Origin: Mesodorylaimus sp. YZB2_4
Lineage: Eukaryota > Nematoda > Enoplea > Dorylaimida > Dorylaimidae
Reading direction: 5' to 3'
NCBI GenBank assembly: GCA_030248295.1
Contig: JASANH010001537.1
Coordinates: 620,001 to 684,000, forward strand
Length of the DNA: 64,000 nucleotides
Each line of letters opens with the position of its first letter. Positions within the stretch are counted from its first letter, which is position 1. The notes under the pieces are model-generated. The model was not told the origin of the DNA and ran no database searches. It worked only from the letters and a program-made list of their open reading frames with translations. Shown in pieces: positions 48,301-60,163 of the stretch. The position numbers and the translations under genes were made by a program.

Positions 48301-50008
48301 CTACGTATCGATCGAGGCCACCGATTCGTCCAACACGTGCCCGTTTCCGCCCGCGTTCGACGACGTCTCGCTCGACGAGTCGGAACCTGACGATTCTTGC
48401 GAAGCAGTCGGTGCCGAGGGTGCACTCGACGTTCGTCCGCTACTGCCGCTGCTGCTCGTGCTACGATTGCTCCTAGCGTCCTCGTCTTTCGTACTTGCCC
48501 CTGGATTCGTGCTCTCCAAGGCCGTGTTCAACGTCGTGCTGCTATCATCGGCCGACGTAGCATTGCCTTGGCCACTCTGTTGTTCCACGCGACTGTTCAC
48601 ACTGCTGCTGCTCACGCTTGCGCTTCCGCTACGAGAATTCAATCGTGGCCCGTCCTTGGCAGATGAAGACGAAGCCGAATTGTCGCCACCGGTTTCGCTA
48701 CTTGTGGTTGTGACTATCGATTTCTCGATGAACGATGCCGATGGATTGACAACGCGGGGTTCACCAACGATGGCTCCAGTAGTCTCGAATCGACCAATAC
48801 TTCCGCCGGGCAAGGGGGTTTGATCGTAAATATATCCACCCGGATGATTATTGTTCGAGTAGGGCGCGCCCAGTCCGTACAAATGCCCGCAATACTTTTT
48901 ATCGTCGATGTATCCTTCGAAAAAGACCTGAAAAAGAACAAATTGTCCATTGATCACTGGTCAAAATCAAATGCTCCTCACGTCTCGCATTTTGAAGAAT
49001 GTAATCCCTGTCAATAGGCTGTCGCTGCCAGCTTGGTGCTGTGGGCCGATTCTGTCAATCTGAAACAAGAAGTCTTGATCATTTTTGGGCGATTCCTAAT
49101 CTGTAGCTTTGCGAAATAGCTTACCTGTAAGAAATCGGCTACTTCCTGCAATCCGCCTTTCAAATTCTTGCATGATTTCATTAAATACTTGACATCGTAT
49201 ATGATAGGAAAGTAGATCTGAAGTAGCTCAAAGAACTCGTTTTCTTCCGTCGGTAAGGTCGTATTCGTCAACAGTTTTAGAAGGTAACCAAAGTCATAGC
49301 CACTAAAAAGGAAACAATGCTGAGCCATTCGCATCGATCAGAAAACTCTTACCTGTGAAATGAAAGCCACTTAACATTGTCCATCAATACCAGTCCTGAA
49401 GTCATCAAGAATTCGGCAAAGGTCAAAACGTCGATTCCGTCTTCTTCGTGCCTCTTGAATTGAATACCGGATGTTTGCAACAATTCAATTGAATCCTGGG
49501 CGAACATATCTTCCCTGAATAGATTTCATTTCCAAAAACTTCACGACTACGTGTAAAAGGGAAATCATAAAACCTACATGAGACAGAATTTGAAGTTGAA
49601 TTGCCAGGTCGAACAATCTTTGGGCGTTTCGCCTTTTTCATTGAAGAATGTCAGTCCGACTTGGATCAAACGAAGCAAATCAACGTTGCACCGAAGCAGA
49701 TGATATTGATAATCGGTCGAACTTTTGAATTCTCCAATCGGTCGAGCTACTACGCCAGGAAATTCCGTGTCCTAAAGCACAAGAAAACGAAGACTTCTTC
49801 ATCACTACAAAACCCGATTTCGCAGTCCAAACTAAATAATAAACATCAAACGAAAAAAGATTAAGTTCCGCAGTCTTACCATAGCCACATAATTAAAATG
49901 CTTGACAATTTGACGAATTTTACGAAACTCTTCTTCCAAATTGCTGTTCCAAACTTCTCGAATTCCGCAATCCTCGTTGGTTTTGGGCAACGATGTTGAA
50001 TTCGTCAT
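48301..50008 (-). CDS. ccf-1: CCR4-NOT deadenylase CAF1 (CNOT7/8), 455 aa with Ser-rich tail
   Basis: Poly(A)-shortening nuclease of the CCR4-NOT complex. Exons: 49880-50008, 49578-49771, 49353-49514, 49125-49302, 48982-49059, 48301-48927; 1368 nt, in phase. The DEDD catalytic set is visible: MDTEFPG (Asp44, Glu46), [12 protein letters not shown] (Asp), and the [14 protein letters not shown] block carrying the last Asp. [11 protein letters not shown] and YCGHLYGLG are also canonical. The catalytic part ends near residue 270; human CNOT7 is 285 aa. Here about 185 extra residues follow in the same exon, rich in Ser, Thr, Gly and Asn, with no predicted fold. The frame is fully open through this tail, so it looks real. 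Confidence 0.95.
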
Positions 50009-52675
50009 TTTCTTTTTTTCTTTTTGATATTATCTCATTACCGTTGTAAAAAAAGAGCACTTTTCAAAATATGTTGCAGAATCCGGGCTAAAAAACTAAA
50101 ATGATAGCCCAGCACACAAAGGACACAGCGGGTCCGTAAACAATATCCTTGCGTGCCGAAAGTAGAGGCGGAGTCGCCACGACTGCCGGCGCACAGTCGT
50201 AGTGTAAAGTACGTAGCAATATAACAAATCAGCGGGAATTCAAATTTGCTAAACATTATTGTCAGGTAAGTTGTAAAAAGCGCCAGAATCGATAGCAAGC
50301 CCATCCAGAATGTACCTACTGTGGTTAAGGCATTCGTAAGACTCGAGCGCATGTGCAAGAAACCGCATCCTCATTAAAAATGCGACTGTTTCATCGAATG
50401 TCATGAGTTCGGTCAAGAGTACAGGTAGTTTTCATATTAGGTCAGAACTATAAGCATGAAAGACTGTGCCAGCCCTAGAGTTGCTCATCGTCAGCATCCG
50501 CAACGAGTCTTGCAGTCAGTCTCGCAGAGGACACTATACCCCCAAATAAATGAGCCCATCCTGTCTTGGGCCCGTTTTTGATGGCGAGTGCTTATTTATG
50601 CCGATCATGGAGTGCATTGAGGCATTGGCCAAAGGTGATATTGAGAGGTGGTGGCTCGCATGTGCGCCTTCTTGACACCGCCCAAGGTCACCCTCTCCTC
50701 CCGTCCCCACCCGTGTCCAGATTGAGAAAATAAACATCTCAGCCAATTGGACGTGTTTGGGTAGCCAAAGCTAACACGACCAAGACACCAGCCCATCTTA
50801 GAGACCATTTCCGCTCGGACGTCTGGCTGGAGTGTGGTGGCCGAAACAGGTAAGACCAATTGGTATTTATAAACCTAGGGGGGACTCATTGCACCAGAAA
50901 TGAGTCATTTGGCTGACATGTCACTTTGGTGTGGCAGTGCACTAGGTCGCAGACGGGCAGCGCATGAAGTGTGCACATGCTTTTCACGGCCACGTTTTGC
51001 CCCAATTCTCGCCGCGCACTGCACAATTGCCCTATTCGATAACACAAGCACGCGTCCTTGCCAATTGTTACCACCAATGAAACCGGGCCGAACACCCTCC
51101 CCGCAGGGATAGTCGCCACGACAATGGCCCCCTCGCCTCGCCTTCTTCGGACAGTTCTTGCGACATAACTCGACCGGATTGCATTCATGGCTGGTTGTCC
51201 AGCGTTCACTCGTCCCAACTCCTTTTCTCACCTGCCACTACTCCGCATACTCAAAATACAATTCTGACCACTCGCAGCTCGGCTCGAAACCGATTCCATT
51301 TTTGGAATGCACAAAATTTTTTTTTAAACTGATTCGATTTAGATTTTTCCCAAAGCGGAGAAGCCATGATTTTGAAAAACGTAGGAGTTTATGGAATCAT
51401 CTTCTGACTCATCCTGCCTGGCTGTGTGCCACGAGCCTTTTATGGATTGACGATTCGTTTTTAGGAACTTATTTTTTCGGCTGTTCCGGCCCCTCGAATT
51501 TGGTCATCATCGATTTTGGACGCGGTCATGAAACCGTTGGCAGTGGCCATCTTTTTATTTTTCGTAAGTGTATCTTTTGTGAACTGGTTTGGTGCAGGCC
51601 TAGCCTGGTTGCAGTGTTCAATTTCAGTCGTGCCCATTTCAGGTCTCCCATTTCCATCTCGATGCTCAATTGATTCGAGGTAAGGTCGGGCAGTCGTTAG
51701 TGGGCACCCCATCATTTCCAAAAATCTACGGTCGAGGGTTAAGAATAGGCAAGGAGCACATTTCGAGGAAACTTTGCCCTCTTTCAAGGTCCTTGTCGTA
51801 ATGGGGGAGGGGGAGCGGATGAAGAGGCCGTACACTCTTCATTGACTCTCGGGCTCGGCCCAAATTGGGACAGTGGAAAAACATGGTGGGCCGAATGTAA
51901 ACACATTTACGTGCTAAGCAGCTGCCAAAATTTGCCTCTTGTACAATTGAATTTGATCCGAGTGTCAATAAATTACACGCACCATCACGTTCACCTGGCC
52001 CGTTTCTATTTGTCCACGAATATGGGCTGTGATTTGTAATCGAGAGCGTGTCAGTAACCATTTTTCATCTCGGCAGCTTTTTGTAATTTGATCAAAGGTC
52101 ACATACATTGGCCCAGTCTTACTGTACCGCCCTTGCTGGGCAGCGTCCCACCTATTGTACCACTCAGACCTTCCTTGTGACCAGTGTGCATGGGCAGTGG
52201 TACCTGTGTAAGGTGACAAGAGCGCGGCGTAACTGTCCCCATTGCAGATATATTGACTAATCGAATGATACTAACCCGCTTCTGTGCCGTGTCTGCGAGT
52301 GTCTGGTGATGGTCCTCTGGTAGTCAGCCGATCTGGCCGCCTTGGTAAACGGTGGTCTCTTCTAGTAGTCCCGGGTTTGCCCTATCGCGTGGCACCATTT
52401 ACTGACACTTATCAGGGCGACTAGTTGGTGACTGTACAGTATGTGCCTGCGCCGCTTGTGACACTTTGCGCAGGACCAGCAGGGTCAGTGGCACTGCAGC
52501 TGTTAGTGATCAAGGGTCATGCAGCAATCGGTGCCCATTCTTACTATAGCCTTAAGGCCCCTTCAGACTTTGGCATGTCTGTGTGGTTGTGGAAGTGCGA
52601 GCAGTTTATTCATACTTCAGGTGTTTTTGGCGTGGTAGGCTCGGGAGAGTGGCACCATGCAACAGAACTGTAGGA
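50009..52675. other. Intergenic between CAF1 and ZP genes
   Basis: About 2.7 kb between two divergent genes. No firm gene. One short stretch on the minus strand (about 51072-51190) encodes a cysteine pattern and is listed separately. A 171-codon open frame at 51158-51673 (+) has no recognisable domain. Confidence 0.45.
51072..51190 (-). CDS. Possible cysteine-rich exon
   Basis: An open stretch on the minus strand encodes five cysteines in a short basic segment with spacing C-x4-C-x3-C-x9-C-x5-C (beginning ECNPVELC). It is followed by a possible donor GTAACA. The spacing is reminiscent of small disulfide-rich secreted peptides, but the last CxC of the classic CS-alpha-beta pattern is missing. 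No signal-peptide exon was found, so this may be chance. Confidence 0.2.
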
Positions 52676-55666
52676 ATGGTGTGCATCCTCCGGCTGATGA
52701 CGCTAGCATGTCTGCTTTCTTCCTCGCGCTTGGCATGGTTGTGTCATGGTAGTTGGATAACAGAAGGGTAGCCAGGAGTGCCCTCCTTTCAGATCGCTCA
52801 GTGCAATGCAACAGTAACGAGATGCTGGTCACGTTCGAGTTTACGCAACCCTTCAACGGTGTGGTGTACGCCAGTAAATTTTATCAATCGAAAGGCTGCA
52901 AATTCGAAGGAAACGGGTCGAGACGACTGCAAGCGCCCATACCCCTGACCACCAACCCGTCGGCACAACCCTACTGCGGAGTACAGCTGAAGGAGGTTTG
53001 TGTTATCCTATGCACACTTGGGAGCAGGGGGTCGAACCCTTCCCACTGACCAGCTAATTCTCCAGTGAGCCTAATCGCTACCAATTTTAGGCCAGTGGTG
53101 AATTCACAGTCACTCTGTTCGTCAGCCCGATGCGAGGGCTGTTGGTGGAGGGCATGGACATGTTGGTCATTCGATGCTTATACACCATCGGCGATGTCAC
53201 CCTGACACTGTCCCCGGGCACGAACGGTGCCGGTATCCAAATTAGGTAGGCCACCTCCCGCCATGTAATGCAATATGCAAGCACAACTTTGTTGCAGCCC
53301 CCACACCCAAGGCAGCGTAGTGACGGGCAGTGGTGGCAGTCCGTTCCTGCAGATGGCCATACGAGACGGCCACGGAATCCAGAACGATGTGATCCAGGTG
53401 GCTCAGGTCGGCCAGAGGATTACGCTGGACGTGGTCATGAGGGACACCAGTGAGTTGGGGCTACAGTTCACAGTCGTGGCACTGCTGTTTCCCATCGAGG
53501 GGGTCCAGGTGATGCCATGGCAGGGGAGTGGGTGCACATATGCCCAATTCTGTTAGTGTGGGCAACATTGTACTTCTCTTTTGGCAATCATGGTGTTACC
53601 TGTATGCTGGGCAGTGTGACGGTCATGCCCCCTTGTTTTCAGCCATCTACGACTTCTACGTACACGATTGCTACGCCCACGACGGCACGAACACTCCCGA
53701 AGCCAGTATCAACATCATCGACCAAAACGGGTAGGCCTCCCTTTCTGGCAATGTACCACTTTCCGCCCCAAATCCCCTTCCCTTTCCCTTGAATAGCTGC
53801 GCCGTCCGACTGAGCCGAGCCGTCGATGTGCCCGTGTTCACAACGGCACCCGTGCCGAACGGGGCCAAACACGTCTATGTGCACATGTACGGGTTCCAGT
53901 TCACAACTTCCCAATTCGTCTATTTCGAGTGTCAGGTAAGGAACAAACACTCGCCTCATTTCCCCTGCGCGCACCCAGCCATTGTTCGTTCCAGGTTCGA
54001 CCGTGCCTTCAATCGTGCAATCGGCCAGTAAGTCATTACTGCCCCATTGTTGGCACTCTAAGAGGCTTCGCAGACACCTACGGGTGCAGATATATAACAA
54101 GCCACCCTCACCTCCTCGATCGTGTCTCCCTGAGATTGACTGTTGCTAGGCGAGACCGCGAGCAGTTGACGCAGTTTGCTTAGCACTCACGAACAGAGGA
54201 CCCATGACTCTACCAGCCAAAGACCAGTGAAACATCAACCTGCCACCGTTCTTTGCGGCTGTCCTGTAGAGACCCGATCACTGACAGCGAGAGGAGTACT
54301 ACTGCCTCTGTAGCCTGGGTTACAGGTACAATGTAGGTCAGGGCGATGGGCAACCAACCTCGGCTGTGCCCCACTAGAGCACTGGGACGCCGGGGCACAC
54401 GGAAACCAATGTTATAGAGATGTCCCTGGCCAGGATTGAACCCCCTTGAGTTATCTGTCAAGTAACACATTACACCACGGGCCACACGCCTTCCTCCATC
54501 CTTCAATCGGTTCGCGAATTGAGATCGTGTGGGCTCTTGCCGATCGTTACATTTGTATAACCGTCCTCCTTTTCTTGGCTCAGGGCCTGTTGCAGTCGAC
54601 CACATGTGCATACTCTCATAACAGACACCGTCTCCCAAATCTCTCGTGTCCCCAGCGTCTGATTGTCAGGACCACATGCCACCCTTGTTCTAAAGGAGCC
54701 TATCAGGGAGGCCGGGGTATCGGTGACAAGGGCCCGAGTCACCGCAGAGGCATGCACCTAGTGTTCGCAGGGGATATGCACAGTGACAGCCAGGTCGATG
54801 CACGAGCTGGGAACAGACACTCGGCCCCTCAGCAGTGACAGCGAGACCCCCTTTCAGCAATGCATTACCGCATCCTCCTCGCCCACCCCAACGCCCAAAC
54901 TATCTCCGACCCGGGCACGCCGAGCGGCCATGGCCATCCGATCGGATTCCCTGCAAGAAGTGGAGTCGGCTAGGCACACATCCAACCAGGACAACTACAA
55001 CCTGACCACAGTGATTCGCATCGAGCCGCAAGAACTAGTGGCCTTCACACCAGGCGCCGCCTCGTCCTTGAGTCGAGACGAAGACTTCGGTGCATTCAGT
55101 GCAGGTAAGACTGCCTGCCTGATATCCATGCCCAGGCTGGATATGCCACCACACATACGTCACCAGTGCACTTTGCCCCATCTGGCATCCTATCCAAATC
55201 AGTTGAGTTCTCACAACTGCCAAACGGCCTAAGAGCACCCGAGAGAAACATTAAAAATAATAATAGCCTACAGGCTCGTTTCTGCTTGACAGATAACCAA
55301 TCACTGGCCCCCCACCGTCTCCTCCCGCCCGGGGCCGAGGTGTGCGTGAACAGGAGCGTGGCCGTGGCCTTGCTGGCCATCTTCGTCGTCGTCTGCGTGG
55401 TTTCCTTGTCCATCGCCGTCATGGTATGCCACAAAGCGCACAAGGATTCGCAAGAGGACGACGCGATCGGCAAGACCGACCAGTGCGCCAGCAGTGCCGC
55501 ATCGACGAGCAGCACCAGCGAGGACGTCTCGTCGCAGCCCCGCAAGCGATTCGCCTGTCGCCAAACGGCCAAATCCGATTACTACTCGTCAATCATCTCG
55601 TCCACACTGTCTAGCCAGAAACCGAGCACCAGCCAACAAGCACCCTACGCTGCCATCGGACCCTGA
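52676..55666 (+). CDS. Zona pellucida (cuticlin-like) transmembrane protein, 487 aa
   Basis: Nine exons: 52676-52748, 52793-52995, 53091-53245, 53298-53449, 53643-53730, 53797-53935, 53995-54027, 54858-55104, 55293-55666; 1464 nt, in phase. A signal peptide (MVCILRLMTLACLLSSSRLA) is followed by a full ZP module from VQCNSNEMLV to SCNRP, about residues 26-283. It has the usual VYASKF...GC, PYCG, VRDT, DFYVHDCYAHDG and FECQVRPC landmarks. Next comes a furin-type site RARR, the normal release point of ZP proteins, then a spacer, a transmembrane helix (about VAVALLAIFVVVCVVSLSIA) and a Ser-rich cytosolic tail. Cuticlin-type ZP proteins polymerise into cuticle ribbons after furin cleavage. The start is chosen for the signal peptide; a TGTAG acceptor lies 2 bases before it. 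Confidence 0.92.
54363..54485 (-). mobile_element. tRNA-derived SINE
   Basis: In intron 54028-54857 of the ZP gene, read on the minus strand. An A-box-like TGGCCCGTGGTGTAATG begins near 54484. A good B box (GGTTCAATCC) lies at 54432-54441 about 40 bases on, followed by a non-tRNA body. The tRNA-like head lacks a closed acceptor stem, so it is a SINE rather than a tRNA gene. Confidence 0.6.
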
Positions 55667-56160
55667 ACCAAACGTGACCACACCAGTCTCTGCACTTTAT
55701 GTACATAACACTGATTAGGTATGCGCCTGTATCTCATCACCAAACTAGACATTTGTACCTTCGCCTCACACGTATGCCTTACTGCAATAAAATCTCACAT
55801 ACTCAACAATGTTCTATAAACCCGAATACGCAAGGTAGTGCCCTCGGCAGCCACACGAGTCAATACGAGCACCACAAACCCGAACCCACACTCAACACGA
55901 CATATCCAAGCCAGACACTGATAACGTGTATATACACATTGTTTCCCTACTCCCATTCCTTCGTTTGGTCAAATTTCCGTCGCAGCCTTCAGCAAAATTC
56001 TGTAACGTTCCGACTGCTCGTCTCCTGAAACCATGGTCACATGTGTGCACGGCTGCGGCACTGCAACGACTCAATAGGACACGAGTGGCCTACGGGCAGG
56101 AGTGCAAGGTAGCCTCGTGCAGAAAAAGAACTGTGCTCTGGCAGGCCTGCCAGTACACCC
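55667..56160. other. Spacer between convergent ZP and CP2 genes
   Basis: 494 bases holding both 3' ends. An alternative last exon of the CP2 gene could read here on the minus strand (acceptor at about 56198, stop at about 56037), but read-through to 56161 is simpler. Confidence 0.5.
55786..55791 (+). terminator. Poly(A) signal AATAAA
   Basis: AATAAA 120 bases after the stop of the ZP gene, before the convergent CP2 gene. Confidence 0.6.
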
Positions 56161-59100
56161 TCAGTACGCCACGTTGGCCCAGATCCGAACTGTCCTGTCT
56201 CTAAGTTCCAGGTACCCCATTTGTGTGACCACCCCAGTCCACCCCCCACACGTACCACATTTCATAGCATCGATGATGTAGCGCGACCGATCGGGCAGGT
56301 TTTGTACCACCTCGTCATTCATATGCACGTTTATGCCATCCGGTCCTTGGCAGTACACATCGAACACCTGACTCGACTGCACTTGGATCAAATCACTCAT
56401 TTTCCGCACGAGCTCTTGCAATGTGCACGACACCAAAAAGACGGCGTGAAAAGCTAAAAAAGAAATCACCCAATTATGCACAACCAAAATAGCTAACAGC
56501 CTAGGCTTACCCGGAGCTCCTGGCACGCACATATACAACGTCAACTTCGTTTGCACTTTCCTGAAATAATCAAAACCAGTTTGTACCCTCCTCACACTCT
56601 TTCCTCCCACAGCTTACTTGTACACCAGTGCATTGAACAGACGAATTCCATCAGCCGTGCCGCAAATCTGAATCAAGTCCTCTCGACTCAAACGGAGAAG
56701 ATCAGCCCCTTAAAAAACGCCATATGAAAAAAATTGCCTAACGTTCAAACCCAAATCATTTTCTTACCCGAAAAACTGTTGAACACAGTCAGATAGGCCC
56801 CGAAACGATGTCGTCGAAGCCATTGCGCGGTCGTACTCGGAGTAGCTTCCACTGGCAGGGCCTGAAAATGGACAGTAGCATAGGTTCAATTCCCGTGTTT
56901 TTGGTTGTATCTCATGTCTTGGATGGTAAGCCAACTGGGTTTCACCCATTTCAGTTCACTGTATTTCTTGTCGTGTCACACGAAAAACTCTGACCGCCTC
57001 GCTGTAATTATGTACATTGAGCGTTCATAAATACGTCCTTTGGTCCTAAGCAACTGTTCCACTCGACTTTTCTGAGCTCAGGACTAACGCGCCTGTCTCA
57101 CATAGTCTGACGTGAGTACAAGAATATTTTGATTTTCTTGTTCCTACAGCGAGCCTACGCTGATCCGATATGCTAATTACTCACCCTAACTTCTAACATC
57201 GATCTGCAGTGACTCTTCTAGCACCCACCCTGCAAATTCCTGAACATGGAAATGCACTCGCATCGCAGCCACCACAATGCAACAGCACATTCCGAGCCCA
57301 TAATCCCTGCCCAGACTAATCTCGCTGGTCTACGTGAGATTTCCTTGTCCTGCCTACATGAGTGTTTAGGCATCGCGCCATACCACCCCTGTACGAAGAA
57401 CATTCCAGTCTAGCCCCCCTCCGATCCGTCAGCTATTCTCCTTCCAATGCTCTCGACTTATGCCAACATTCGAGACTGGTTTTGACGTTACAGCCAAATT
57501 CGATTATTTACGAACATGCCTAATAACGCCCAGGGCCCTCAATGCCGAAGCTTTGTCACGCGATTCAAAAGTGGCGTCAGACAAATTCACAGCGCGCGCC
57601 TCGCTGTTCCGCTCGAATGAAGAACGACTGGAGACAACATCCATCTAAACCAGCCACCAAGTCGAACAGGATGGCTCGCGTGTTCCAAAGTCCAACCACA
57701 TCCCGCACTTCGAATGCACTAGGCTCGCTCACAAGTCACAGGCAGCCAATAAACACCACTCACCTCGTCCTCAGCATCCTTGTGCTCCTCCGCCATCAAC
57801 AACGGACTAATCACTCCAGCCTGACTGCATACCCTAAAACGAGTTAGTGCGCCAAATTCGCCAAGACAAACACAAAGTGGCGCGTACCCGCTGTCCATCG
57901 ACGATATACTCGTCCTGCTGCCATTCTTCCTCTCCCCCTGAGTCTCCTTGTTTGCCCCCAAGCTAGCATTCTGAACAGGCGACGGCGCGGATGCTGTGAC
58001 CGCAGCTACGGCTCGTGGAGATGTCTCACGATTTGTCGCACTCTCGTCCGCACTCTGCTGTTGCTGATCATAATCGTACACCTCCGATGGAAATGTCTAA
58101 AATATATATTCACTGAAATTGACCACTTCCCAAGCACAAAATAAAACTGCGTCTTACCTCCGTCAAAATAGTATAATCGTAAGCGGGCTGGTATTTCTCC
58201 TAAAAATAAATTTTTCACCGTCACATCTCTTTCCTTCTTTGAAAAGAGCACACTCGTGTCGTTTCTAATTTATAAAAAAATTATTTACGATTGAAACCAA
58301 TTTACAAATTTTGCGAAAAAACTGATCATCATTTTCCTAGCATTTTAGTCCCCGCAAAAACCTGATATTTTCCATAACCCCGGGCTCGAGATTTCTGCAT
58401 CCGTAAAATGACTGACTTACTTTTTCGGCCCTCTTCTCCGCTTTCTCTCTGTCCGTTTTATTCTTTCGATCGGCTCCTTTCGTCTAAAAACTCAATTCGT
58501 CTTATCTAATCTAATCTTCTCACCAGCCAGGATCGCACTCACCTTGAACACTTTAATTTGAGCATAGCTCGAGTGCAACTGTTTCTGTTCGACATCATCG
58601 CCGTAAAGATAAGTATCGACTTGTAGTCGAAAGGGCACGCCTTTCTCGCCGCCGTGCTTACGAGCCGTAAACTCGGTACTGATGCAATTCACCTAAAAAA
58701 CTCAACTTTATTCATTCAATTCGAAAAACAATTTTAGACTCTCCTTAATTTGTGAAAAAATGAGCGACTGAACAGTCTCTTCAATTCGACAAAGCAAATT
58801 CAAATTTTTGAAAAAAATCTGGTTTGAGACATTTGGCAACATAATTGGAAAAGATTGCAAAAAATTTTGCAAAAACTGGCAGCTTACCCTGATAAAAATG
58901 CTGGTGCTTTTTGTTGGATCCCACAAAAATTCCAGTACCGTCCCCATCGGATCAGATCTCACATTGAATACGTTGAATGACATTGGGATATCTAAAACAA
59001 AAGATATTCAAAAACCGTATCAATTTCAAATTTCCCCTCCCCATACCGGCATCCGTGACCTTTTCGCCAGCGTGCATTTTCTTCCAATGATCCAAAAGTT

Positions 59101-60163
59101 CGCGTTCTTGAAACTTCTGTCGACGATCATGGAAAGTGATGCGGACGACACTCTGAACAAGACGGGCGGATCAGAAACGAGTGTGGGTTTAGACCAGGGC
59201 AGTGCCACCCCGTCTCACCAGATCTCTTACCTTGAACAAGCGCCCAGGCAGCATACCCTCGGCTCCGAGTTTCTTACATTTAATCTCGTACGACTGGCCT
59301 TGATTCAAGTACGTCAATGGTTCCTCGTGCAATTTGACAGCCGCCGATGTCGGAGCCATTAGAACGTATTGAAAACTGAAACGGTACAAAAATGTCACTT
59401 TCATCCAACTCTTGCAAATTATTCTCATCTAGACCAGGCCACTCCCAAACCCACACGCTTACAAGCTGTCGCCGCTGAGTCCGCTATTGCCCACCGGATG
59501 ACTCGATTGGCGCTTCACAAATTCCATCATTTCGCTAAAAATAAAACCAAATTGAACCAGCCGAACCCACTGGCCACACACGACTGTTTACTTCACGTAG
59601 CCAGGACCCGCCAAATCGGACAGGCCGCTCAGACTGGCATCGAATGTCAGTCCATCGCCGAAATCTTGTAGCTGCCACGGGGTGACCACGCCGACGGCCG
59701 CCGAGGCATTTCCGTTATTGGCGTTCTCACTCGCATCCTCCTCGTCGGTTATTGCCGCCGGGCGGAGCAGACCACCGACTGCAGGCGCTTGCGGGAGTCC
59801 ACTGGCGACCATACCATTGAAGGAGGCGACCGATCTTGGAATGATCATGTTGAAGGTGGGGGCGGGCGTGGTGATCGGACTCGACTTAGGACTCGCGCCC
59901 GGCCCGCCTTGCTCGCTGCTGCCACTGAGACTTATGGAATCGCTACTATTGCCCCCGCCTCCGGGGCTGCCCGAATTGCGCGCACCAGCGAGACTGCGGT
60001 ATGGATTACCGACGATCGTAGCGGACGCTGTCGACCACTCCCACCTGGATAATGGGGCAGCTGGACCGGTCGACGACGACAACGACGTTGACGAGGGTTC
60101 CACAAGCATACGCGCCCGTTTGCGTTCCGGAGCGCAGTCGCTTTCGTGCCGCGACGTGGCCAT
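56161..60163 (-). CDS. tfcp2: CP2/LSF family transcription factor, 686 aa
   Basis: Fourteen exons: 59592-60163, 59463-59534, 59231-59375, 59047-59152, 58888-58991, 58543-58692, 58421-58483, 58158-58199, 57888-58096, 57764-57833, 56768-56861, 56618-56708, 56511-56560, 56161-56453; 2061 nt, in phase. The long Ser/Gly/Pro-rich N-terminus (1-205) is followed by the CP2 DNA-binding domain (about 212-405), with [41 protein letters not shown] and [17 protein letters not shown]-like domain (about 511-580; [18 protein letters not shown]) and a C-terminal oligomerisation domain ([17 protein letters not shown]) follow. The SAM-like domain and exact wording place it with TFCP2/UBP1 (LSF) rather than grainyhead. 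The last 35 residues after DAMK are less certain. An acceptor TATTTCAG ends 6 bases before the ATG, consistent with trans-splicing. Confidence 0.94.

Noticed and set aside
56037-56197. Alternative last exon for the CP2 gene
   Set aside because: Phase-compatible, but needs a weak donor at 56263; the unspliced frame to 56161 is simpler.
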